Source: Pseudomonas akapageensis (GTDB lineage Bacteria; Pseudomonadota; Gammaproteobacteria; Pseudomonadales; Pseudomonadaceae). Taken from it: a stretch of DNA of 64,000 nt. A program made the translations under genes and the position numbers. Positions 41,904 through 50,783 of this stretch are shown here, piece after piece (within the stretch, counting starts at the first letter, position 1; each line of letters opens with the position of its first letter). The notes beneath the pieces are model-generated. The model did no database searches. It was given only the letters and a program-made list of their open reading frames with translations, and was not told the DNA's origin. The stretch spans positions 62,001 through 126,000 of the forward strand of contig NZ_VXCP01000006.1 of assembly GCF_011355085.1 (NCBI RefSeq), read 5' to 3'.

Positions 41904-44900
41904 ATGAGTCCGACCGACGAGGACAGCGGAGCGAAACCGGCGCTGAAGCTGCCGTTGATGCATGCCGCGACCGCCGGCGGCGCCATGCCCCAGGCCTTGA
42001 CGGTGCCGGGCAGCCGCGGGCCTGGCGGTGCCGGGGTCAGTCTGCTGGGCAATGTGCAGGTCAAGCGCACCTGGCAGTTGGCGCCGGCCAGTCGCAGCGG
42101 CGATGCCCCCCATGCCGAGGTGCTCTCCAGTAACCAGGGCCTGCTGGCACTGGAAGCGACCGACGGGACCACGATTTTCATCCGCACCGATACCCTGGTG
42201 GCGCAATTGCGCCGCACCCGGCCCGAACTGGTCGATGACGATGGCGTCATCGATTTCGCCCGCCTGCGCGACACCGCCGATGTCAGCCGGGGCGCCGCGA
42301 GCTGGATCTGGCAGCAGGTCAGCGAGCTGGCGCTGAGCGATGATGCGATCACCGCCGAGGCCAGGGAGCAAATCACCGACCTCGTCAGCGGTGGCGTCAT
42401 CGACTGGGCGGCGCGCAAGAGCGCCAAGGCCCTGATGGCGGCTGTCGAACGAACGCTTGCCGGTGAGCCCGGCCTGTATCGCTGGGACGGTGGGCTACTC
42501 AAGGCCCAGGACCTGCACGCACCCCTCGACGCGCGGCTGGCAGAGGCCGCGCAGGCCGGGCCCTTGCTGGTGTTCATCCATGGCACCGGTTCACACACCC
42601 TGGGCAGTTTTGGCGACTTGCCCGGGACCGGCGCCTGGCGCGCCCTGCAGGCCGCCTTCGGCCAGCGCATCTTCGGCTTCGAACACCGGACCTTTTCCGA
42701 AAGCCCGATCGACAACGCGCTGGCACTGGTCAATACGCTGGCGCCCGGTACGCGACTCAATGTGGTCACCCACTCACGCGGTGGCCTGGTCGGCGATCTG
42801 CTGTGCCTGGACCCGACGGACAAGGGGCTGGGCGAGTTGATCGAACGCTACCGCAGCAACCCGAGGCCCGATGAGGCCGAGCGCGAGCGCAACAATACGG
42901 CCCTGGCCATGGAGCGTGAGCAGGTTGCCGCCGAAGAACAGGTCAAGTTGCGCCAACTGGTCGACCTGCTCAAGCAGAAGAACCTGCAAGTCGGGCGTTA
43001 TGTACGCGTGGCAGCCCCGGCGCGGGGCACAGCCTTGCTGTCGGATAACCTGGATGTATTCCTCTCTTGCCTGCTGGGGCTGGTGCGCAAGTTCGGTGCC
43101 TGGAGCATCGGTGCCGCCGTGGGCCTGGTGGCAACGCCGGTGGCCGGGGCCAAGGCCAAGGAGCTGGCCGACAGCGGGCTGAAGTTCCTCAGCCGCATCG
43201 TCCTGGAGATCGCCGACAAGCGCCTCGAGCCGCAAACCGTGCCGGGCATCGAAGCCATGTTGCCGGAAGCGCCGATGAGCATGCTGCTGGGCCGTGCTCG
43301 CGTCTCGCCTTCGGTGAAAATGGCGGTGATTGCAGGGGACATCGAAACCGGAGGGGCCGGCGTGCTGCAGCGCGTCGGGGTGATGTTCGTCGATTGGGCG
43401 TTCTTCGACCGGGCGCGCAATGACCTGGTCGTGGACACCGACTCCATGTACGGCGGCATCCTGACCCGCGTCGATCAGGCACGGGCGATTTTCGTGCACA
43501 GCGCCCAGGTCAATCATTTCCGCTATTTTCGCGATGATGTGAAGTACCAGAACCTGCCGCTGCCCAGCGCACTGGGCGCCTGGCTGCTGGACACCGTGCC
43601 CCAGGGCCGGGCGCCGTGGCAGGAGGCGCTGGCACTGCCGGACCTGGCCCCGGTCAGCGACCGCGGGCCGGACCGGGGAGCGCCAGCGCCGCAGGCCAAT
43701 GCCCGACCCGTGCTGATCTTCCTGCCTGGCATCATGGGCAGCCACCTGGCCGCCGATGGCAATCGGGTCTGGCTCGACCCTCTGGACCTGGCCACCGGCA
43801 GTTTGCCCAGAATCGCCATGAACAGCCGCCGCACCGTGCGCAAAGACGGCCTCGTCGAGCTGACCTATGCAAAACTGGTGGATTTCCTGCAAATCAGCCA
43901 CCAAGTGATTGTCCATGACTACGACTGGCGCCAGCCCATTGCCGCATTGGGCAAGGGCCTGGCCGAGGTCATCCGCAAGGCCCTGACGGCCAATCCTGAC
44001 CAGCCGGTGCGGCTGCTGGCCCACAGCATGGGCGGTTTGCTGGTGCGAGCGGCCTTCGCCGCCGACAAGACCCTCTGGCCGGAGCTGGTGGCGCGGCCCG
44101 GGGGACGGCTGTTGATGCTGGGCACGCCGAACCAGGGCTCGTATTCGTTCGTGGAAACCTTGCTGGGGCAATCCGATACCGTGCGCATGCTGGCCCGGGT
44201 GGATGTCAGCCATAACCTGCAGGACGTGCTCGATGTGGTCTCCGGTTTTCCCGGAGCACTGCACCTGCTGCCGGCCCCCGACTTCGAAGACTCCGGCGGG
44301 CGGCCTGACGATGTGGACTTCTTTCAGGCAAGCAGCTGGCAGCGCCTGGCCCGGCTGAACGATGATTTCTGGTTCGGCGACAACCTGGGCGGGCGCCCCG
44401 ACCAGGCCGCGCTGGATGAAGCGCGGGCGTTCTGGAAAGACATGCTCGATACCCATTGGGTGGACCTGGATCACGAGCGCATCGCCTATGTATTCGGCAA
44501 GGCCGACAACACCCCCTGCGGGCTGCAGATTATCAACCAGGGCAGCAAGCCTGTGCGGGTGATGATGCGTGGCACCCCCAATGGCGATGGTTCGGTGACC
44601 TGGCGTTCCGGTCGGCTGACGAACCTGCCCGAGGACCGTTACTGGTTCATGCCGGTCGACCATGGCAGTCTGACCGGCACCCCGGAGTTCTTCAGCGAGA
44701 TCCAGGCGATGTTGAGCAAGGGGGTGCCCAACAGATTGGGGCGCCTGCCCCTGAGCCGGGGCGAGGAACAACGTGCGCCGCTGATCAGCTACCGGGGCGG
44801 CCCGCCCCTGTACCCCACGGATCAGGAGCTGGTCAGCCGCATGCTCGGCAGCCGCAGCAGTATTTTGCGCAGCCGCAAACGCAATGTGCTGCAGATCACG

Positions 44901-47858
44901 GTCAAGGCCATGGACTTGAGTTTCGTCCAGGTGCCGGTGATGTGCGGCCACTACCGTGGCGACCCGATTTCCGGTGCTGAAGCCGTGATCGATCGGACCC
45001 TGGTCAATGGCGCACTCAGCCACCGCCAGCGCCTGGGCCTGCACTCCGGTGAGTTGGGCAATGCCACCGTGGTACTGATGCCACGTTCGAGCGAAGAACA
45101 CCTGCGCCAGACCGGGCGTGGCGCCCTGGTCGTGGGCCTGGGGGAAATGGGCACCCTGTCCAGCGAAGGCGTCACCCAGGCGGTGCGCGCGGGCGTGTTG
45201 CGTTATTTGCTGCATGCCTCCGATTTCTACGGCAAGGAGACCGGGCAATTTGTCCCGGCCACCCAGGGCGCACCCTTGGCGCTGCGCCTGGCCAGCCTGT
45301 TGATCGGCACCAACTCCAGCGCCCAGTTGAGCATCAACGATTCGGTCAAGGCCGTGGTGCTGGGGGTGCTGCTGGCCAATCGCGATTTCACCGCCGGGGC
45401 GGCCGAGCGGGGCGCGACCCAGGCGCTCATTGCGCGCCTGGACCTGGTCGAGGTGTTCCGCGATACCGCGATCTCAGCTGCCTATGCCGTCAGTGAACTG
45501 AACAAGGATCTGGCCACGGAACTGGTGCAACTCGACACCAAGCTGGAGCTGGCAGACGAGTTGCAGTATGGCGACGGTGTTCGCCAACGCTTGAGTGTCA
45601 GCCCCTTCAGCGACTACTGGCCGCGCCTGTCGGTCAGCAGCGACGATATGGTCGATGTTGCCAGCGACAAGTCCGGCCTCGATCCTGCTGCCCCCGTTCT
45701 GTTGCGCGCCAGGAGCTTTCGCTTCTCGTACATGGGCGACAAGGCGCGGGTCGAAGCGCTGGTCGAACAACGTCAGCCGGGGTTGGTGGAAAAGCTGGTC
45801 GACAGCTCGCTGAAGGGGCAGGGGTGCACTGTTTATCAAAAGAATTCATTTTTCGGCAACACCCTGTTCCAGCTGTTATTGCCGCTGACCTTCAAGTCTT
45901 CGGTACGCCGTTCGCGCAACCTGATCCTGATGGTCGACCAGAGCAGTGCCAACCTGCCGTGGGAGATGCTCGAAACCGATGGCGAGCCGCTGATCAAACG
46001 AACGCGCATGGTCCGTCAGTTCATTACCGAACGCTTTCGTCGTGAAGTGCTGCGCACCGACAGCATGAGTGCCTGCGTCATCGCCAACCCCAGCACCGAG
46101 GGTTACTACACGCAGTTCGGTGGGCCGCAGTGGAAGCAAAAGGTGACCCTGACCGGCGAGCCGCCCGATGACTGGCTACCGAAGCTGGGCGAGGCCGAGA
46201 AAGAAGGCGAAGCCGTCAGCCAGGTACTGGAGGGGGCCGGTTATACCACTTATCGGGTGTTGCCGGGCGCCAGCGCAGGGGAAGTGTTCACGCAACTGTT
46301 CGCCCGGCCTTATCGGGTATTGGCGGTGGCGGCCCACGGGATATTCGCCAAGGCCGGGGCCGACGGTATCTACCGCAGTGGTGTGGTGCTTTCCGATGGT
46401 TTGTTGTTGACGGCAGCCGAGATTGCCCGCATGGAGATCGTGCCCGATCTGGTGTTTCTCAGCTGCTGCCATCTGGCGAAAATGGAGGACTTTGCCAAGA
46501 GCGACAATCGCCTGGCCGCCAGCCTGGCCCGGGAGCTTATCGACATGGGCGTGCGCTGCGTTGTCGCGGCCGGCTGGGAGGTGCGCGACGACGCCGCCAA
46601 GACCTTTGCCGAAATTTTCTTCATGCGCATGGCCTTGCATGGCGACAGCTTTGGTGCGGCGATTTCAACCGCGCGCCTGGCGGTGCTCGATGGCTATCCT
46701 GATTGCAATACCTGGGGTGCCTACCAGGCCTATGGTGATCCATCCTTCCAGCTCAAGTTGATCCCTGGCGATATCAAGGACGATGTACCCTTGCGCGCGC
46801 CGGAAGAGCTGCTCGATTGGGTCGAACGCATTCGCCTGGCTGCTCTGGCGCCTTGTACGGCCACGAACCGGCTCGACTTCGAGACACTGTCGCGGCGTCT
46901 CGCCCAACGGCTGCGCAGCCTGCCGCCGCAATGGGCGCAGATGCCCGAAATTCAGTATGCGCTCGGGCTGCTCTACAGAGACTGCGGCGAAGAGGGGTAC
47001 GAAGCGGCCTGCTGTGCCTTGTTGCAATCGATTGCCGCGGACTTCGCGCGGGCAGTGGTGCCGCTGCGCGCAGTCGAGCAGTTGGTCAACATCGAGGCTC
47101 GCCGCGCCCAGACCCTGGGTGAACAGGCGCAGGAACTGCACAAGAAAGGGCAAACCGCAGAGGCCAAGGCATTGGCGGGATCGGCCCTGGCGCTGATCAA
47201 CGACGCCATCGCCCGGGCGACAGCACTGATCAAACTCGCCAGCCCCCATCCCTACAGCGCATCCAGCGCCCAGGACAGCAGCGCGGGACACCCCGAGCGC
47301 CAGGCGATACTGGGGAGTGCCTACAAGCGCAAGGCTGCGATTCTGTGGATAGCGCGAAAACCCTGGAAAGCGGTCGAGCCGTCCCTGATCCGGGCTCGGG
47401 ATGCCTACGCACTGGGCGAGGGTGACCCCAACATGCCCGACTGGGACCCGTATACGCGGATCAATCGCCTGCAACTCGACGCCTTGCTCGGGGTCGAGCA
47501 CGCCGACCTGAGCGAAGTGGTGCGCTGCCAGGCCGCGGCGCGGGCGCGATTCCAGAAAGGTTTTGATTTCTTCGACGCGGTGATGTCGGCCGATGCGGCA
47601 GTGGCCGGGTGGCTCTTGACGGGCAGCCTGCCGCAACCGGCCCAGGGCGCGGTCGCGGCCAAGCCGGAGAGCGTGCTCTGCGACCTGTATTGGGATGCAC
47701 TGCAGGGCCAGCGTGCCTCGGCCCGGCAGTTCGATTCGGTGGTCAAGCAGTTGAAGCTTCTGGCCGATTTCCTGTCGCTGCGTGGTGCCGTGAGCGATAA
47801 ACAGAAGGCCGAAGTCCTGACGAATCTGGCCGTTGCGCTGAAAAAAGGCGAGCTGTGA
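41904..47858 (+). CDS. Giant double alpha/beta-hydrolase-CHAT protease
   Basis: A 1984-residue protein. A first alpha/beta hydrolase (about 215-480) has LLVFIHGTGSHTLG and nucleophile Ser291 in VVTHSRGGLVGD. A second (about 610-870) resembles LCAT/PGAP1 lipases: FLPGIMGSHLA and Ser708 in LLAHSMGGLLVRA. A region near 1005-1160 (CGHYRGDPISGAEAVIDR) recalls the N-terminal part of M17 peptidases. A CHAT caspase-like domain (about 1320-1640) has His1478 in VAAHGIF and Cys1522 in VFLSCCHL. The C-terminal 340 residues are helical, perhaps TPR-like. GGAGG precedes the ATG at 41904. The combination of lipase and protease in one chain is unusual; the protein may be processed. Confidence 0.85.
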   Translation: MSPTDEDSGAKPALKLPLMHAATAGGAMPQALTVPGSRGPGGAGVSLLGNVQVKRTWQLAPASRSGDAPHAEVLSSNQGLLALEATDGTTIFIRTDTLVAQLRRTRPELVDDDGVIDFARLRDTADVSRGAASWIWQQVSELALSDDAITAEAREQITDLVSGGVIDWAARKSAKALMAAVERTLAGEPGLYRWDGGLLKAQDLHAPLDARLAEAAQAGPLLVFIHGTGSHTLGSFGDLPGTGAWRALQAAFGQRIFGFEHRTFSESPIDNALALVNTLAPGTRLNVVTHSRGGLVGDLLCLDPTDKGLGELIERYRSNPRPDEAERERNNTALAMEREQVAAEEQVKLRQLVDLLKQKNLQVGRYVRVAAPARGTALLSDNLDVFLSCLLGLVRKFGAWSIGAAVGLVATPVAGAKAKELADSGLKFLSRIVLEIADKRLEPQTVPGIEAMLPEAPMSMLLGRARVSPSVKMAVIAGDIETGGAGVLQRVGVMFVDWAFFDRARNDLVVDTDSMYGGILTRVDQARAIFVHSAQVNHFRYFRDDVKYQNLPLPSALGAWLLDTVPQGRAPWQEALALPDLAPVSDRGPDRGAPAPQANARPVLIFLPGIMGSHLAADGNRVWLDPLDLATGSLPRIAMNSRRTVRKDGLVELTYAKLVDFLQISHQVIVHDYDWRQPIAALGKGLAEVIRKALTANPDQPVRLLAHSMGGLLVRAAFAADKTLWPELVARPGGRLLMLGTPNQGSYSFVETLLGQSDTVRMLARVDVSHNLQDVLDVVSGFPGALHLLPAPDFEDSGGRPDDVDFFQASSWQRLARLNDDFWFGDNLGGRPDQAALDEARAFWKDMLDTHWVDLDHERIAYVFGKADNTPCGLQIINQGSKPVRVMMRGTPNGDGSVTWRSGRLTNLPEDRYWFMPVDHGSLTGTPEFFSEIQAMLSKGVPNRLGRLPLSRGEEQRAPLISYRGGPPLYPTDQELVSRMLGSRSSILRSRKRNVLQITVKAMDLSFVQVPVMCGHYRGDPISGAEAVIDRTLVNGALSHRQRLGLHSGELGNATVVLMPRSSEEHLRQTGRGALVVGLGEMGTLSSEGVTQAVRAGVLRYLLHASDFYGKETGQFVPATQGAPLALRLASLLIGTNSSAQLSINDSVKAVVLGVLLANRDFTAGAAERGATQALIARLDLVEVFRDTAISAAYAVSELNKDLATELVQLDTKLELADELQYGDGVRQRLSVSPFSDYWPRLSVSSDDMVDVASDKSGLDPAAPVLLRARSFRFSYMGDKARVEALVEQRQPGLVEKLVDSSLKGQGCTVYQKNSFFGNTLFQLLLPLTFKSSVRRSRNLILMVDQSSANLPWEMLETDGEPLIKRTRMVRQFITERFRREVLRTDSMSACVIANPSTEGYYTQFGGPQWKQKVTLTGEPPDDWLPKLGEAEKEGEAVSQVLEGAGYTTYRVLPGASAGEVFTQLFARPYRVLAVAAHGIFAKAGADGIYRSGVVLSDGLLLTAAEIARMEIVPDLVFLSCCHLAKMEDFAKSDNRLAASLARELIDMGVRCVVAAGWEVRDDAAKTFAEIFFMRMALHGDSFGAAISTARLAVLDGYPDCNTWGAYQAYGDPSFQLKLIPGDIKDDVPLRAPEELLDWVERIRLAALAPCTATNRLDFETLSRRLAQRLRSLPPQWAQMPEIQYALGLLYRDCGEEGYEAACCALLQSIAADFARAVVPLRAVEQLVNIEARRAQTLGEQAQELHKKGQTAEAKALAGSALALINDAIARATALIKLASPHPYSASSAQDSSAGHPERQAILGSAYKRKAAILWIARKPWKAVEPSLIRARDAYALGEGDPNMPDWDPYTRINRLQLDALLGVEHADLSEVVRCQAAARARFQKGFDFFDAVMSADAAVAGWLLTGSLPQPAQGAVAAKPESVLCDLYWDALQGQRASARQFDSVVKQLKLLADFLSLRGAVSDKQKAEVLTNLAVALKKGEL

Positions 47859-47879
47859 AGGTGTTCGCCTGCCCAACTG

Positions 47880-48510
47880 TCAGCCTGTGATCGGCAGACG
47901 CAGGTATTGCGGGTTCAACACGTTGAGCCAGAGCAGGATCATCGACACCAGCATCGTCACCAGGACCAGCAGCCCCACGGCCCAGGCACTGGCCGCGAAC
48001 AGCAGGCCATCCTCCTTGCGTACGCGCATGAAGGTCGGCAAGCCGGCGAAGAGCAGGAAGGTGCTATACACCGATGCGCATCCCAGCACGGCCACCGCCA
48101 GCCAGCGTCCCGGATAGAGGCCGGCAACACCGGCGACAAAAAACGGGGTTGCCGTGTACGCGACGAAGCCGATGCATTGGTTGATGCTCGGGCGGGCATC
48201 GAACGTCCTCGACATCCAGCGCATGAACAGGCCCATGATCGCAACGCCGGCAAGAATCGTCAGAAACAGCAGGGCGCAGAAACAGCAGGGCGCAGAGCTG
48301 CAGCGCACTGGCCTGGCTCAACTTGACGGTTTCATTTGCCACTAGGCTCCAGCCCACGGTGGTGGTGCCGATGAACAGGCACACCGTGGGGATCAAGGCC
48401 AATACCAGCAGATGACCGAGATAGTGGCGAGGATGGCGTTCCTCTTCCTCGCGGATATCTGTCCAGGCGAAGTTGGGTTGCGTGAATAGCTTTACGAAAT
48501 GCGCTGACAT
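47880..48510 (-). pseudogene. Yip1-family inner-membrane protein, frameshifted
   Basis: The first 77 or so residues (from MSAHFVKLFTQPNFAWTDIREEE) read in one frame and the remaining 130 (from LTILAGVAIMGLFMRWMSRTFD to LRLPITG) in another. Joined they form a normal Yip1 protein of about 200 residues with five or so hydrophobic segments. The break is an exact 16-base tandem duplication at 48261-48292; dropping one unit restores the frame. Yip1 proteins are membrane proteins of unclear role in bacteria. It is convergent with the CHAT gene, 21 bases away. The gene may be dead, switchable by slippage, or a sequencing error. Confidence 0.85.
48261..48292. repeat. Exact 16-bp tandem duplication inside the Yip1 gene
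   Basis: Two identical copies of CAGAAACAGCAGGGCG (48261-48276 and 48277-48292). The duplication shifts the reading frame of the Yip1 gene by one base. Confidence 0.97.
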
Positions 48511-48739
48511 GACAACCTCCCAGGCGACTATGGGACGCCCCTACATGCTTCTTTGAAGCCACAGCGAGCCAAGGGTTTCATGTTTTATCGGTGTGCTGGG
48601 ACGAAAGGACATTGCGCAGCGCAGAGTGGCAACCCATCATGAATTGCGTCAGTCAGCCGTTCATGAGCGTTGCCCGGCAACGCTTGGATATCACCCGACG
48701 TTCACCCGACTTTCACCCGAAAAGCAAGGGAGTCCGATC
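48511..48739. other. Upstream region of the Yip1 and metallothionein genes
   Basis: A 229-base divergent gap. It holds GGGAG at 48727-48732 as the metallothionein ribosome site. No clear metal-regulator operator or promoter was identified by eye. Confidence 0.4.
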
Positions 48740-48907
48740 ATGAATGAACAAACCTGTGCCTGTCCGCAATGCACCTGCAAGGTCGGCGAGCATTCCGTCG
48801 TTCGCCATGGCAAACATTACTGCTGCCAGGCCTGCGCCGACCATCATCCCAATGGTGAACCGTGCACGGCTTCTGCCAAATGCCATTGTGGCGAAAAGCC
48901 CAAGTAA
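48740..48907 (+). CDS. Metallothionein (bacterial SmtA/BmtA type)
   Basis: A 55-residue protein with ten Cys and several His residues: CACPQCTCKVGEHSV, YCCQACADHHPNGEPC and CHCGEKPK. The spacing matches the Pseudomonas family of bacterial metallothioneins, which bind several zinc or cadmium ions in a zinc-finger-like fold in the cytoplasm. The ATG at 48740 has GGGAG at good spacing; the frame extends further upstream without a site. It is convergent with the methyltransferase gene. Confidence 0.93.
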   Translation: MNEQTCACPQCTCKVGEHSVVRHGKHYCCQACADHHPNGEPCTASAKCHCGEKPK

Positions 48908-48916
48908 CCGCGCCGC

Positions 48917-49489
48917 CTACGGGACTTCCTCGTCGAGGTCGATGGGGCTTGGCTGGCGGCACCAGTACTCGAGGATGAAGTCGGCCTCTTCATGGCTCAC
49001 GGCGCGGTGAAAATGCAGAAAGTGTTCCAGCAGGAAATGCACCTGCCGACCATCGAGCGGGCAACCCTTGATCGGGTGCAGCCAGTGACATGCCAGCAGG
49101 GCGCCGTTGCTTGTCAGGCTGTTCACGGCACGCTCGATGACTTGCAGTAAATCGTCCTGGCCCAGGCAGTAGCCGACTTCGCTGAGCACGATCAGATCGA
49201 ACTCACCTTCGGGCCAGTCGCCAGGCAGGCGGCCCTGCTGGACCTGCACATGATCATGGCCATTCAAGCGTTGGCGGGCGAGGGCAACCGCGGTGGCACT
49301 GGCATCGGTGCACACCAGTTCCTCACAGTGCGTGGCCAGGCCCAGGCTCAGCTCGCCGGTGGCGCAGGCGGGCTCGAAAATGCGTGTGTAGCGCTGGCGC
49401 TGCAAGGTGGCCAGGATCAAGTCGCGCTTGCGTTGTCCGTACCAGCGTTTGCGTAGTGCCCATTGGCTTTGAGGTTGTTCTTCGCTCAT
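48917..49489 (-). CDS. NodS-like SAM-dependent methyltransferase
   Basis: A 190-residue cytoplasmic protein. KRWYGQRKRDLILATL at the N-terminus and motif I IFEPACATGELSLGLA are typical of the NodS/SAM methyltransferase group. The following acidic CTDASATAVALARQRL and the post-I segment FDLIVLSEVGYCLG are also typical. Members methylate amines or sugar amines in small molecules; the substrate here is unknown. In several pseudomonads such genes lie with acyl-CoA and sugar genes, but none is next to it here. Confidence 0.87.
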   Translation of the reverse strand: MSEEQPQSQWALRKRWYGQRKRDLILATLQRQRYTRIFEPACATGELSLGLATHCEELVCTDASATAVALARQRLNGHDHVQVQQGRLPGDWPEGEFDLIVLSEVGYCLGQDDLLQVIERAVNSLTSNGALLACHWLHPIKGCPLDGRQVHFLLEHFLHFHRAVSHEEADFILEYWCRQPSPIDLDEEVP

Positions 49490-49592
49490 TGTAGGCAGCC
49501 TCCGAGTTTGAAGCGCATTGGCGTGCTTATGGGCTACTTGGGTTGGGCAACTGAAATCCGCTCGAGTTCACGGGGGGCTGCTCTGCAGCCCA

Positions 49593-49666
49593 ATCGCTGG
49601 CAAGCCAGCTCCCACAGAGAAGTACGGTGCATGTATTACCCCTGTGGGAGCTGGCTTGCCAGCGAT
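49593..49666. repeat. REPIN-type palindromic repeat, copy 4
   Basis: Arms 49593-49617 and 49642-49666, with the GCTGGCAAGCCAGC core and the same 24-base spacer. It lies between the convergent ends of the methyltransferase upstream region and the AraC regulator gene. Confidence 0.88.
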
Positions 49667-49693
49667 GAGGCCCTACAGGCAAGAAAAATCCAT

Positions 49694-50716
49694 TCAACCC
49701 AACCGCGACCGATAAACCCCCGGCGCCACCCCGAACCAGCGCAAACAAGCCCGATTGAAGCTCTGTACATCGCTATAGCCGAGCCGATCGGAAATCTCCA
49801 CCAGTTCAAGCCCTGGACCCTGCAATAAATCCTCGGCCCGATACCGGCGATACTCATCCAGCAACTCGGAAAAACTCCAGCCCAGCGCTTTCAGCCGCCG
49901 CGCCGCCGTGCGTTCGAGCATGTGCTGGGCCGCGCAAAAATCTTCCCAACGGGCGTTGTTGGCCAGTTGCGCCACCAAATGATTGCAGACCAGGTCCAGC
50001 AAGGTGGTTTCGCTGTTGCGCCGGGTGGTTTCCAGCAGCTCCACCAGGGTTTGTTCCAGCATATGGTTGCCGGGCGTCAGCGGCTGGACGAACAGTGCCG
50101 GGCGCAGGCGGATCACGTGGCAGGGTTGTTGCCACAGCACGGGGGCGCGAAAGGCCTGCACATAGGCCTGGTGCTCGGCAGGCCTGGGGAAGGTCAACCC
50201 GATCGCTTCGATCGGGTCTTGCTCGAGGCCGCTGGCCAGCAGTTTTCTGCGCAACATGCTGCAGAGGCTGATCAGGATGTAGTCTGTCATGGCCGGGGTG
50301 GCCTTCAGGCTGCCGCAATCATGCAGACGCAGCTCCACCCCTTCATCGACGCGGACGACCTCGGCATGAAAGTGCCCGTTGAAAAACGGAAAGAACCGCA
50401 CGAAGTAGCGGCAGGCGCTTTCCAGCGAGGCGGCAACATCGAACAGGTAGGTCAGGCCATTGGTCGAGGTGGACAGAAAGCGGCGTCCGGCGGCCAGGCC
50501 GATCAACGGGTCATTGCTCTGCTGCGCCAGCGCCCAGAAGCGTCGGGACAGCAGCAACGGCACCCGCATGAACGGCGTGCGCAACTCATACAGGCTGCGG
50601 CGGAACACCGCCTCGATGCGCTCGCGTTCGAATCCGCGGGCGAGAAGCTCCTCGATCGCCGGCAGCAGGGAGGGTGCGTAGAAAGCGTTGGGCGCTGGCT
50701 GATTACTTTTTGTCAT
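49694..50716 (-). CDS. AraC-family transcriptional regulator (OruR-type)
   Basis: About 340 residues. The N-terminal 230 residues match the Arabinose-binding-like domain of OruR/ArgR-type regulators (SLLPAIEELLARGFERERIEAVF, DPLIGLAAGRRF). The C-terminal AraC helix-turn-helix pair has TAARRLKALGWSFSELLDEYR and LELVEISDRLGYSDVQSFNRACLRWFG. The start at 50716 (MTKSNQPAPN) is a reasonable choice but has a weak site; the frame is open to 50785. It is divergent from a LysR gene, and the target genes are unknown. Confidence 0.9.
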   Translation of the reverse strand: MTKSNQPAPNAFYAPSLLPAIEELLARGFERERIEAVFRRSLYELRTPFMRVPLLLSRRFWALAQQSNDPLIGLAAGRRFLSTSTNGLTYLFDVAASLESACRYFVRFFPFFNGHFHAEVVRVDEGVELRLHDCGSLKATPAMTDYILISLCSMLRRKLLASGLEQDPIEAIGLTFPRPAEHQAYVQAFRAPVLWQQPCHVIRLRPALFVQPLTPGNHMLEQTLVELLETTRRNSETTLLDLVCNHLVAQLANNARWEDFCAAQHMLERTAARRLKALGWSFSELLDEYRRYRAEDLLQGPGLELVEISDRLGYSDVQSFNRACLRWFGVAPGVYRSRLG

Positions 50717-50783
50717 GTAGGGCTCAATGCCTGTCGCGTCAGTGTCGTTAGTCTGCGCAAAGCGATTTTCCGGAGCAAGGTCC

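Noticed and set aside
42774..45248. 824-codon open frame on the minus strand
   Set aside because: It is antisense to the CHAT-hydrolase gene, whose catalytic motifs are clear; GC-rich codon bias opens the opposite frame.
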